A DNA stretch of 64,000 bases from Rudanella lutea DSM 19387 (GTDB taxonomy: Bacteria; Bacteroidota; Bacteroidia; Cytophagales; Spirosomataceae). Of this stretch, positions 16,879 through 24,994 are shown one piece after another. The first letter of the stretch is position 1; the number at the start of each line of letters is the position of its first letter. Position numbers and translations under genes: made by a program. The stretch covers positions 3,491,694 to 3,555,693 of the forward strand of contig NZ_KB913013.1 of NCBI RefSeq assembly GCF_000383955.1, written 5' to 3'. Below the pieces are notes generated by a model. That model made no database searches. It saw only the letters and a program-made list of their open reading frames with translations, and was not told the DNA's origin.

Positions 16879-18033
16879 ATGACCGACCGTAAACCCGCCA
16901 CCGGCCCGCTTGTGGGTCTTCGTGTTCTTGATCTCACCCGGTTGCTACCGGGCCCACTCGGTACCATGTTGATGGCCGATATGGGGGCCGAGGTGATTCG
17001 GATCGAGAACCCCAATAGCCCCGACTACGTTCGGATGTTTCCGCCCCACATCGAGGGCGAATCGGTCAACTACCTGATGTACAACCGCTCCAAGAAGAGT
17101 GTGTTGCTCGATTACCAGACTCCCGAAGGCCGGGCGCAGTTTCTCGATCTGGTCACCACGGCCGATGTCGTGGTCGAGCAGTTTCGGCCCGGCTACCTCG
17201 ACCGGCTGGGGCTGGGTTACGCCACCGCCCGCGCCCGCAACCCCCGGGTCATTTATGTGTCGGTTACCGGGTATGGCCAAACAGGCCCCTACGCGCGCTT
17301 AGCCGGCCACGACCTTAATTATCTCGGTATATCGGGCGTGCTGGGTCTCACTGGCAACCCTGCCGAAGCGCCGACACTGCCCGGTGTTCAACTGGCCGAC
17401 ATTGCGGGGGGCTCGTACGGCTGTGTGATGGGGACTTTGGCGGCTGTGTACGCCCGCGAGCGCACGGGCGAGGGGCAGCACGTCGATGTATCGATGACCG
17501 ACGCCGTCATGCCGTTGCTGTCGGTAGCCTACAGTCTGTTTGCGGGCGGTATGAACCCGCAGCGCGGCCAAATGCCTTTGTCGGGTGGGTTGCCCAATTA
17601 TGGGGTGTACCCCACAAAACCGGAGCCCGATGGCCGGGTCAGGTATGTGGTGCTGGGGGCGCTGGAGCCCAAATTCTGGCTCAAATTCTGTAACCTGCTC
17701 AATAAGCCCGACTGGATGGGCTTCATGCTTCCACAAAGCCCCGACGAGCTGGTGGCTTACAAAAATCAGTTACAAGACCTGTTTCTGGAGCGGACCCAGG
17801 CTGAGTGGGTGCAGTTTGGCACCGAGCATGATCTGCTCATCACGCCGGTACATGATCTCGCCGATCTGGCTACCGACCCACATCTTACGGCCCGTAACAT
17901 GGTTCTGACTGAACACCACCCCGTAGTAGGTTCTGTACCCTCAATTGGGGTACCGATCAAGTTTTCGGCAACGCCTGCTCAACCGGCATGGCCTGCTCCA
18001 AAACTGGGCGAAGATGGTAGTCATGATATTTAA
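16879..18033 (+). CDS. Family III CoA-transferase / alpha-methylacyl-CoA racemase-like (CaiB/BaiF)
   Basis: A 384-residue protein opening with PLVGLRVLDLTRLLPGPLGT, the signature start of the CaiB/BaiF family, followed by LGADVIRIE-type sequence (MGAEVIRIENP). His144-Asp145 lie in GHDLNYLGISGVL, and another Asp in VQLADIAGGSYG matches the second acidic residue used by alpha-methylacyl-CoA racemases. It may therefore racemise branched acyl-CoA or transfer CoA between acids; the motifs lean to the racemase side. It diverges from the sigma-factor operon and stands alone. Confidence 0.88.
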   Translation: MTDRKPATGPLVGLRVLDLTRLLPGPLGTMLMADMGAEVIRIENPNSPDYVRMFPPHIEGESVNYLMYNRSKKSVLLDYQTPEGRAQFLDLVTTADVVVEQFRPGYLDRLGLGYATARARNPRVIYVSVTGYGQTGPYARLAGHDLNYLGISGVLGLTGNPAEAPTLPGVQLADIAGGSYGCVMGTLAAVYARERTGEGQHVDVSMTDAVMPLLSVAYSLFAGGMNPQRGQMPLSGGLPNYGVYPTKPEPDGRVRYVVLGALEPKFWLKFCNLLNKPDWMGFMLPQSPDELVAYKNQLQDLFLERTQAEWVQFGTEHDLLITPVHDLADLATDPHLTARNMVLTEHHPVVGSVPSIGVPIKFSATPAQPAWPAPKLGEDGSHDI

Positions 18034-18271
18034 ATGCGATTAAGTGACAAAGGAGTGTATAGATGAAATAATGTTGATTAAATATGGCATGATTTATGTT
18101 CAACCCCGGCGTTTTTGAGTGGAGCAGAAAGAGAAGGGCCGTACTGTAAAAAAATAAGCCAGAAAAGGCGCAAACAGGCCAATAAAGGCCTTGGCATGAT
18201 ATTCGACTGAATGCAAGTGGATAGAGCTGTTTTTAGGTATAAACAGCAGACGAAAAAATTATCCGCGTTGC

Positions 18272-20410
18272 ATGGTATCAACTTTACGTCAACACACGAC
18301 AGGCTGGTTGTTTACAGCGTTCCTGATTGGGCGGTTGGCCACGAGTGCCTGCGCCCAAACGGCAGATGCCTGTATAGCCCCGGCAGCACCCGTGCTGAAA
18401 AGCGACCGAACGGATATTTGCCGGGGTGAGTCGGCTGTGCTTTCGGCAACGGGCTGCACCGGCACCATCATCTGGAGTACCGGCGAAACAGGCCCGCAAA
18501 TTACGGTTCAGCCTACGCAAAATACGCGTTACACGGCTCTTTGCCGGTCGGCGCAGGGCTGCCTGAGCTGCTTTGCCGACGTGGTCACGATTCGGATCAA
18601 TACACCTCGTCCGCCGGTGGTAACGCCTTCGGCTTCGCCCGTATCAGCGGGCGATCAGGTGACGCTTACCGCGAGCGGCTGCGCCGGCACCGTGAGCTGG
18701 CCCGACGGCACAACCGGGCTTACCACGACCTTCCGGGTCAACGAAACAACCACGTTCAGCGGGGCTATCTGTACCGTGAATAGCTGCCCCAGTGTGGGCT
18801 CTGTACCAGTTCAGTTGCTGGTAGCTACGCCCACCCGGCCAGTCGTGACGGCGGCTAAATCGGCCGTTTGCTTTGGCACAACCACCACCCTTACGGCGAG
18901 CAACTGTCTGGGTGTCGTACGCTGGTCGAACGGGCTGTCGGGCGCAACCATTGCCAGCAATCTGAATGCTACCCAAACGTACCGGGCTGTTTGTCAGGTT
19001 GGAAGTGCGCGTAGCGATAGCTCCGAGGCCGTAACCGTGCAGGTGTTGCCTGCCCAGTTTACGCCAATTGTAAAGCAGCGGACCTTTACGAACCGTTGCC
19101 CGTTTCAAACGATTGACTTAACACAGGCCATTCCGGCCGACCCCTCGGCCAACCCATCCGGGCAATGGCTGTTTCGGTACACCCAGGACCCCAACGGCCC
19201 CGACGTGAAATCGCCGATGGCAGCCGGGCCGGGATCGTACTTCCTGTACCTGAAAACGAACGACGGCTGCTTCAGCGGGGCCGTGCCCATTCAGGCCGAA
19301 CGAACCCCCTGTCAGGATGGTATTGCGCCCTGTATCAGCAATCCGCCCCGGGTAGTGGCCTGGACCGATTCGCTCAATGCCGAGCGCCAATCGGTTGTAT
19401 TGCAGGCTCGGATCGGGGGCGATGTTGAGGAACTGACGTGGAGCACCACCGGTAGCGGCCTGCTGACAGACCCCAAACGGGTGCCGAGTCGGTATTTGTT
19501 TTCCGAAGCCGACCGGCAGCGCGGCTCGGTTGTGTTTGCCCTGACCACGCCCGACCCCGACGGCAGCGGCCCGTGTGTGGGCGCAGTGGCAAGCCTGACC
19601 GTTGCCGTACCGCGCGCCGACAATGCCTTGCGTGAAATCGTAGGCCTGAGCAAAAAAGTATTTGAACCGGTTTGGCTCGAAAATGGCGAGGTGGAACTGA
19701 CGTACCACATGACGGTAAAAAATGGGGGGCAGTACGACCTGAGCAACATTCAGGTAACCGACGATCTGGCCGAAGCCTTTACGGCATCGGGTGCTAAGGT
19801 CAAGGCGGTTGTGGTCAATGAGTTTAATGGGTTTCGGGTCGATCCAACGTACACAGGGATTGCGCCCAACACCAACTTGCTGGCTCGTGGCCAAACCTTG
19901 CCATCAGGCGGAGTACTGGGGGTAAGGCTACGGGTGCGGCTCAATGTGGGTGAGGCCCGCACGCTCACCTTCAGCAATCAGGCACAGGTGCAGGCAGTTG
20001 ATAAAAACGGCGCTTTGTGCCGCGACTTATCGACCAATGGCGATAATCCTGACCCCGATAGCAACGGTAATCCGGCGGATAACGATGAGCCAACGGTGAT
20101 TACGCTTCAGTCGGTATCGCCTGAGGGCACCGTGTTTATTCCCGAAGGTTTTTCGCCCAATGGCGATGGGATCAATGACCAGTTTGTGGTGAGTCGAGTC
20201 CCAACAAATACAACGGTTCAGCTGAAAGTGTACAACCGTTGGGGGAGCCTGGTGTATGCCAGCGACAACTACCGTAACGACTGGAGCGGCACCTCGAATC
20301 AGGGAGGAGTGGGCCCCAAAGGGCAGGGTTTGCCCGAAGGGACGTACTTCTACACCGTTCGGTTGAGCGATGGCCGGGAGTACACCCGCTTCCTCACGCT
20401 CAGTCGGTAA
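18272..20410 (+). CDS. Large secreted protein with Ig-like repeats and gliding-type (type IX, type B) sorting domain
   Basis: A 712-residue protein with a signal peptide ending around TSACAQ. The N-terminal half holds three related modules of about 80 residues (CTGTIIWSTGETG, CAGTVSWPDGTTG, CLGVVRWSNGLSG), each with paired cysteines, resembling Ig-like surface domains. A middle segment has a conserved-repeat (DUF11-like) domain (VKNGGQYDLSNIQVTDDL). The end, FIPEGFSPNGDGINDQFVV then YNRWGSLVYASDNY and YFYTVRLSDGREY, is the CHU_C/gliding motility C-terminal sorting domain for type IX secretion. It is predicted to be an adhesin-like cell-surface protein. A PorE-like gene follows. Confidence 0.9.
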   Translation: MVSTLRQHTTGWLFTAFLIGRLATSACAQTADACIAPAAPVLKSDRTDICRGESAVLSATGCTGTIIWSTGETGPQITVQPTQNTRYTALCRSAQGCLSCFADVVTIRINTPRPPVVTPSASPVSAGDQVTLTASGCAGTVSWPDGTTGLTTTFRVNETTTFSGAICTVNSCPSVGSVPVQLLVATPTRPVVTAAKSAVCFGTTTTLTASNCLGVVRWSNGLSGATIASNLNATQTYRAVCQVGSARSDSSEAVTVQVLPAQFTPIVKQRTFTNRCPFQTIDLTQAIPADPSANPSGQWLFRYTQDPNGPDVKSPMAAGPGSYFLYLKTNDGCFSGAVPIQAERTPCQDGIAPCISNPPRVVAWTDSLNAERQSVVLQARIGGDVEELTWSTTGSGLLTDPKRVPSRYLFSEADRQRGSVVFALTTPDPDGSGPCVGAVASLTVAVPRADNALREIVGLSKKVFEPVWLENGEVELTYHMTVKNGGQYDLSNIQVTDDLAEAFTASGAKVKAVVVNEFNGFRVDPTYTGIAPNTNLLARGQTLPSGGVLGVRLRVRLNVGEARTLTFSNQAQVQAVDKNGALCRDLSTNGDNPDPDSNGNPADNDEPTVITLQSVSPEGTVFIPEGFSPNGDGINDQFVVSRVPTNTTVQLKVYNRWGSLVYASDNYRNDWSGTSNQGGVGPKGQGLPEGTYFYTVRLSDGREYTRFLTLSR

Positions 20411-20521
20411 GTTATTTTTTGGCAAGAAGGAGATAACCCTATCGAAATAGAATACTTTAGGTAGTTCTTTTGCGTATTGAAATCGAGCTTTTGGCTCAAT
20501 AACGTTAACCCAAGCGAACCA

Positions 20522-23080
20522 ATGACTCGCTATAGGACATTTCTGAGCGTGCTGGCAACCTTTTTGTGGGTGGCGGTGGTATGGGCCGAAAGCCCGGCCA
20601 ACGGTCCGCGCACAAAAAAGAACGCCGGGCGTCGTCAGACCGTGACGGCTACTGCCCCCAAAGCAGTGCCCCCCAAAGTGCCTCTTGTAACGCCCGACTC
20701 GCTGTTGCGGCAGGCCGACCGAATGGTCAGCTGGAAGGCGTACGGCCGGGCGATCGACATCTACACGCAGTTGCTGGCCGATACGGAGGGCCCTTTGAAT
20801 GCAGCCCAGCGCACGGCCGCTACGGTTGGCCTTGCTAATGCCTACCGGTTGGTGGGCGATAATACAAAGGCCGAAAAGTACTACCGCGACTGGCTCGCCA
20901 GGGTACCTGCCACCGAACGCCGACCGCAGCCAGTGTTGCAGTTGGCCCAAACTCTGGCTGCCAACGGCAAGTTTAAAGAAGCAGAAGGGTTTTACGAGGA
21001 ATACAACCAGTTGCTCGATGCGCAGAAAGCGCGCCGGGCAGCCGAGGTGACCACCGAGGCCGGGCAACGCTCGCGGAGTAGTCAGCCGGTGCAATACCGG
21101 CTCGAAAGCCTCGAACTGAACACCAAAAACGAAGAGTTCAGCCCGATGTATTACCGCAACGGGCTGGTGTACGTGGCCGGTAGCAAAGGCGGATCGGCTA
21201 TCGAAACGGCCGGGAGTGGGGGCGGTTCGGGCTACCTCGACCTCTTGTATATTCCGAACCGGAACGATATTCTGGCGTCGACTATTATTGGCCCCGATGG
21301 CTCGGAAATTAAGGCCGATAACCCGCGTAACCGTCGTCGGAATCGGGTAGGTGAAGATGCCTATACCCGCCCAACCTCCAATGATTCGAAAACGGTGCCG
21401 AGCTTTTCGGGCGGTATTCGGGCGTCGGAAGGGCTGGGTTACGATGCCCGCCCGGTCAGTGCGGCTCAGCAGTTCAGCAAATCGCTCAATACGCGCTACC
21501 ACGAGGGCCCGGCTACGTTTTATGCCGATGGCTCGCGGATTATTTTTACCCGCAACAACTACAATGACGGCAAAGCCCGCAAAAGTGCCGAGGGCGTAAA
21601 TAAACTGAAGCTCTACACGGCCGAGCAGCAAAACGGGGCATGGGTCAACGTCGAAGAGATGCCCTTTAACAGCGACGAGTATTCGGTGGGCCACCCTACG
21701 CTAACCCGCGACGGCCGCACGCTCTACTTTGCGTCGGATATGCCCGGCGGACAGGGAGGCAGTGATATTTACGTCACCCAGTACGGGAACGGACGCTGGT
21801 CGAAACCCGTCAATCTGGGGGCTACGGTTAACTCAAAAGGAAATGAGCTGTTTCCGTTTGTGGATGAAGCCGGTAATCTTTACTTCGCATCTGACGGCAA
21901 ACGCGGGCTGGGAGGACTCGATATTTTCATGGCTACGATGGCTGGCACGGCTCCCCAAACTGTTGAACACCTCGATGCGCCCATCAACTCGCCACAGGAC
22001 GATTTTGGTCTGATTACCGACGCCAACCGGCAGTCGGGTTACTTTAGCACTAACCGGCGCAATGGTAGCGACGATATTATGCGGTTTGTGCGGCAGAGCT
22101 CGCTCTACGCCTGCCGCGACCTTACCATCCGACTCTATGACGCCGACACCGATCAGCCGCTCGATAGTGTGCAGGTTGATGTGGTGGGCCGTACCGAAGG
22201 GGGCGAAGACCAGCAACTGCTGACCGATAAAAACGGGCTTGTACGGCTTTGTTTGCAGGGCGATAGCGAGTTTCGGTTTGTATCGTCGCGCGATGGATAC
22301 GTGAGCAGTACCGTGGGTTTTTCAACACAAGGCCTCACCGATGACCAGCCCAGCCGGTTGGAAATCGGCCTGAGCAAACCCACTCTCATGATCGACACGG
22401 TGTACACGGCGGCACCGGGCTCGGCCGCTGACATAGCTACCCTGACCCGCTCGCGTATCCGGGGTATAGTGGCTACTGAGCGCGATCAGCGACCTATCGA
22501 AGGCGTGACGGTGACTCTCCGGAATGAATGTGACAAAAGCGTACAGTCGGTGGTGACAGGCCCCGATGGGGTATATGTTTTTGACCTGACCGAAGGCTGC
22601 GATTACACCCTCGTTACCCGTAAGCCAACCTACGGCACCAGCACGAAGAAAATCAAGAAGCTTCCCAAGAAATCGAAGCCAAAACAGGTTGAAGCCGACG
22701 TACGTATGTTCAGCGTGGGCGATGTAGTCACGCTCGACAATATTTACTACGATCTGGACAAATCGAGTATTCGTACCGATGCGGCCCGCGAGCTCGACAA
22801 GCTGGTGTCGACCATGCGCCGGTATCCATCGCTCGTGATCGAGGTTCGGTCGCATACCGACAGCAAGGGCGACGCGGCCTACAACCGGGAGCTGTCGACA
22901 CGCAGGGCGCGGTCGGTGGCCGATTATTTGGTGTCCAAGGGCATCAGTCGCAAACGCATCACGGCGCGCGGCTACGGTGAGTCGATGCTGTTGAACAACT
23001 GCACCGATGGGGTCATCTGTACCGAAGACGAGCATCAGCGCAACCGCCGGACGGAGTTTAAAGTGTTGGCAATCAAATAA
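20522..23080 (+). CDS. PorE-like type IX secretion-associated protein: TPR, PD40 propeller, carboxypeptidase-regulatory domain, OmpA domain
   Basis: An 852-residue protein. Order: signal peptide (to about residue 22), TPR-like helices (about 50-170: TPDSLLRQADRMVSWKAYGR, AQRTAATVGLANAYRLVGDN), a PD40/WD40-like propeller (HPTLTRDGRTLYFASDMPGG, GNELFPFVDEAGNLYFASDG), a carboxypeptidase-regulatory fold (IRGIVATERDQRPIEGVTVT), and an OmpA peptidoglycan-binding domain (LDNIYYDLDKSSIRTDAARE, then VRSHTDSKGDAAYNRELS). This architecture is that of PorE, an OmpA-family component of the type IX apparatus. ATG at 20522 is preferred to a TTG 15 codons upstream because the signal peptide starts there. Confidence 0.88.
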   Translation: MTRYRTFLSVLATFLWVAVVWAESPANGPRTKKNAGRRQTVTATAPKAVPPKVPLVTPDSLLRQADRMVSWKAYGRAIDIYTQLLADTEGPLNAAQRTAATVGLANAYRLVGDNTKAEKYYRDWLARVPATERRPQPVLQLAQTLAANGKFKEAEGFYEEYNQLLDAQKARRAAEVTTEAGQRSRSSQPVQYRLESLELNTKNEEFSPMYYRNGLVYVAGSKGGSAIETAGSGGGSGYLDLLYIPNRNDILASTIIGPDGSEIKADNPRNRRRNRVGEDAYTRPTSNDSKTVPSFSGGIRASEGLGYDARPVSAAQQFSKSLNTRYHEGPATFYADGSRIIFTRNNYNDGKARKSAEGVNKLKLYTAEQQNGAWVNVEEMPFNSDEYSVGHPTLTRDGRTLYFASDMPGGQGGSDIYVTQYGNGRWSKPVNLGATVNSKGNELFPFVDEAGNLYFASDGKRGLGGLDIFMATMAGTAPQTVEHLDAPINSPQDDFGLITDANRQSGYFSTNRRNGSDDIMRFVRQSSLYACRDLTIRLYDADTDQPLDSVQVDVVGRTEGGEDQQLLTDKNGLVRLCLQGDSEFRFVSSRDGYVSSTVGFSTQGLTDDQPSRLEIGLSKPTLMIDTVYTAAPGSAADIATLTRSRIRGIVATERDQRPIEGVTVTLRNECDKSVQSVVTGPDGVYVFDLTEGCDYTLVTRKPTYGTSTKKIKKLPKKSKPKQVEADVRMFSVGDVVTLDNIYYDLDKSSIRTDAARELDKLVSTMRRYPSLVIEVRSHTDSKGDAAYNRELSTRRARSVADYLVSKGISRKRITARGYGESMLLNNCTDGVICTEDEHQRNRRTEFKVLAIK

Positions 23081-23100
23081 GTTTAAGCAATCGGGTAGAA

Positions 23101-23197
23101 GTGAATGTATAATGAACAATGTAAAATGGATAATTAAACTGCTGATCGTCAGCAGGCAATCCAATTATTCATTATGCATTTTACATTGCTCATTCAC
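23101..23197. repeat. Imperfect AT-rich inverted repeat with AATGTAAAATG modules
   Basis: GTGAATG at 23101 pairs with CATTCAC ending at 23197. Both arms hold the module CAATGTAAAATG in opposite orientation, offset by eight bases, and the centre is a small perfect hairpin CTGCTGA-TCG-TCAGCAG (23140-23156). It occupies about a third of the 301-base gap between the PorE-like gene and ispE; the rest of that gap shows nothing recognisable. Confidence 0.75.
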
Positions 23198-23369
23198 TTG
23201 AACGTGTCTGCCCTTCATCGCAATGAGTGGGTTGCGAAAGGTTGACATAACTAAAAACCAAAAACCATAAACGGGCTAAACCGTATTACATAAAGTACTC
23301 GATGATGTTTCGGGCCGGGCGCTCTGAAATGAGTAGTGCCTACAGGTCAGCTGCTAACGTCCGGTGCTT

Positions 23370-23377
23370 TATTTTTG
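23370..23377 (+). promoter_or_regulatory. Possible -7 element directly before ispE
   Basis: TATTTTTG matches TAnnTTTG and ends only four bases before the ATG at 23382. If used, the transcript would be leaderless or nearly so. No TTTG is present at the right -33 spacing, so this is weak. Confidence 0.3.
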
Positions 23378-23381
23378 CATC

Positions 23382-24212
23382 ATGCTCGGTTTTCCCAACT
23401 GTAAAATCAATATCGGTCTTCAGATTACCCAACGCCGACCCGACGGCTACCATAATCTCCAATCCTGTTTTTACCCGGTGGGTTGGTCCGACGTGCTGGA
23501 AATCATTTCCGTATCGGCCAATGATGCCCCGGTACCGGTGCAGTTTACCGCTACCGGGATTCCGATTCCCGGCGATCCCTCGGCGTCCAACAACCTTTGC
23601 GTGCGTGCCTACGAAGCCCTCCGGGCCGATTTTGACCTGCCGCCCGTAAAAATGCACCTGCACAAAATTGTCCCCATCGGGGCGGGGCTCGGCGGGGGCT
23701 CGGCCGATGCCGCCCTCACCCTCAAGCACCTCAATGGTATGTTTGAGCTGGGTCTGAGCCTGGCGCAACTGGAAGAGTACGCGCGCCCGCTCGGAGCCGA
23801 CTGTGCATTTTTTATTCAGAATCGCCCTCTATACTGCGTGGAAAAAGGCGATGTGTTTGAGTCGCTTGCCGTTGACCTGACGGGGTATCATATCGTGCTG
23901 GTGTACCCAAATCTGGCCATTTCGACGGCCGAAGCTTACGCGGGTGTGCGCCCCCATCAGCCCGACGTACCCCTGCGCACCCTGCTCGAAGCTCCGCTGA
24001 GTGAGTGGCGGCACACGGTCCATAACGATTTTGAAGATAGTCTGTTTCCCCGGTACCCTGTTTTGGGTGAGCTGAAAGCCCAGTTGTACGAGTTGGGGGC
24101 GGTGTATGCCGCCATGACGGGCTCGGGCTCTACGGTTTACGGGATTTTTGGGGCCGAGCCGAACGGTATGGCCGTTTTTGAACGTTATACAACCTGGCAG
24201 GGGAAACTCTAA
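23382..24212 (+). CDS. ispE: 4-diphosphocytidyl-2-C-methyl-D-erythritol kinase
   Basis: A 276-residue GHMP kinase. It begins NCKINIGLQITQRRPDGYHN, the typical IspE start, with the ATP loop PIGAGLGGGSADAA at about 98-111 and the closing MTGSGSTVYGIF. It phosphorylates the 2-hydroxyl of CDP-methylerythritol in the non-mevalonate isoprenoid pathway. ATG at 23382 is preferred to a GTG six codons earlier because the conserved strand starts right after it and the GTG overlaps the apparent promoter. The next gene, oxidase subunit III, starts 6 bases downstream and is probably co-transcribed. Confidence 0.95.
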   Translation: MLGFPNCKINIGLQITQRRPDGYHNLQSCFYPVGWSDVLEIISVSANDAPVPVQFTATGIPIPGDPSASNNLCVRAYEALRADFDLPPVKMHLHKIVPIGAGLGGGSADAALTLKHLNGMFELGLSLAQLEEYARPLGADCAFFIQNRPLYCVEKGDVFESLAVDLTGYHIVLVYPNLAISTAEAYAGVRPHQPDVPLRTLLEAPLSEWRHTVHNDFEDSLFPRYPVLGELKAQLYELGAVYAAMTGSGSTVYGIFGAEPNGMAVFERYTTWQGKL

Positions 24213-24218
24213 GCTTGC

Positions 24219-24827
24219 ATGAGTAATGTCTTTACCAAACGGCGGGAGCCGTTCCGTTTCATGGTTTGGCTCGGCATTGGGGGTAGCGTGTTGCTCTTCA
24301 CCATTTTGCTGACCACCTACATTGTCCGAAGCACCGGGCCCGGCTGGGCCGAGGTTCGGTTACCCAATGTGTTTCTGATTAGTACCGTGGTGATTCTGCT
24401 CAGCAGTTTTACCCTGCACAATGCGAATCGGGCGTTTCAGACCGAGCGGTTTGCTCTGTACCGAACCAACATGGGTATGACCCTCGTGTTGGGAACGCTG
24501 TTTATCCTGTTGCAGGGTTGGGGCTGGCGACAAATGGTGGTAGCGGGCGTTGGGCTGGAGGGAAATCCGGCCGGGGGCTTTGTCTATATTTTGTCGGGCC
24601 TGCACCTGCTTCATATTCTGATCGGCCTTATTTTTCTGGTGATTGCGTTGCTCGAAGCCATGCGCCGTCGACAATACGTCGACTCGTTTGTGTACAGCGT
24701 AAACCCACCCAATCAGCTCAAGCTCAAGCTGATCTCATTGTACTGGCATTTTGTGGATATCCTGTGGGTAGCTCTGTTTTTGTTTCTGTTGCTGCATCAC
24801 AGCCTCAACTGGAATCTGATGGCCTGA
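24219..24827 (+). CDS. Heme-copper oxidase subunit III (cytochrome c oxidase subunit 3 family)
   Basis: A 202-residue protein with five predicted membrane helices, fitting the short bacterial form of subunit III. Family features are the SGLHLLHILIGLIFLV helix and the final YWHFVDILWVALFLFLLLHH, in which the histidine and Trp pattern is conserved. Subunit III stabilises the oxidase and its oxygen channel rather than binding metals. No subunit I or II is nearby, so the core complex must be encoded elsewhere. It follows ispE by 6 bases. Confidence 0.93.
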   Translation: MSNVFTKRREPFRFMVWLGIGGSVLLFTILLTTYIVRSTGPGWAEVRLPNVFLISTVVILLSSFTLHNANRAFQTERFALYRTNMGMTLVLGTLFILLQGWGWRQMVVAGVGLEGNPAGGFVYILSGLHLLHILIGLIFLVIALLEAMRRRQYVDSFVYSVNPPNQLKLKLISLYWHFVDILWVALFLFLLLHHSLNWNLMA

Positions 24828-24848
24828 GTAAGCGCCTGTTTCCGAGAG

Positions 24849-24877
24849 AAGCCGAGCCTTAGGGTTCGGCTTTTTTT
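24849..24877 (+). terminator. Terminator after the oxidase subunit III gene
   Basis: AAGCCGAGCC and GGGTTCGGCTT pair (with one G-U) around a three-base loop and are followed by seven T. Confidence 0.85.
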
Positions 24878-24994
24878 GTGCGATACAGCCATATAAAATT
24901 TGCCGTTCATCATTATTGGCCCCGTTGCGTTCTGTTTTTCGCGATATTGCCAGTCAGTACTTCAACCATTAATGCAACTATTTTTATTGACTGC

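Noticed and set aside
20027-21694. A long open frame on the minus strand (about 555 codons) opposite the end of the sorting-domain protein and the PorE-like gene
   Set aside because: It spans two well-supported rightward genes and has no recognisable domain, leader or start signal; long antisense frames are expected in high-GC coding DNA.
24878-24994. An N-terminal extension of TldD copy 1 from an upstream ATG at 24878
   Set aside because: The extension overlaps the preceding terminator region and hides the twin-arginine leader; the ATG at 24995 fits better.
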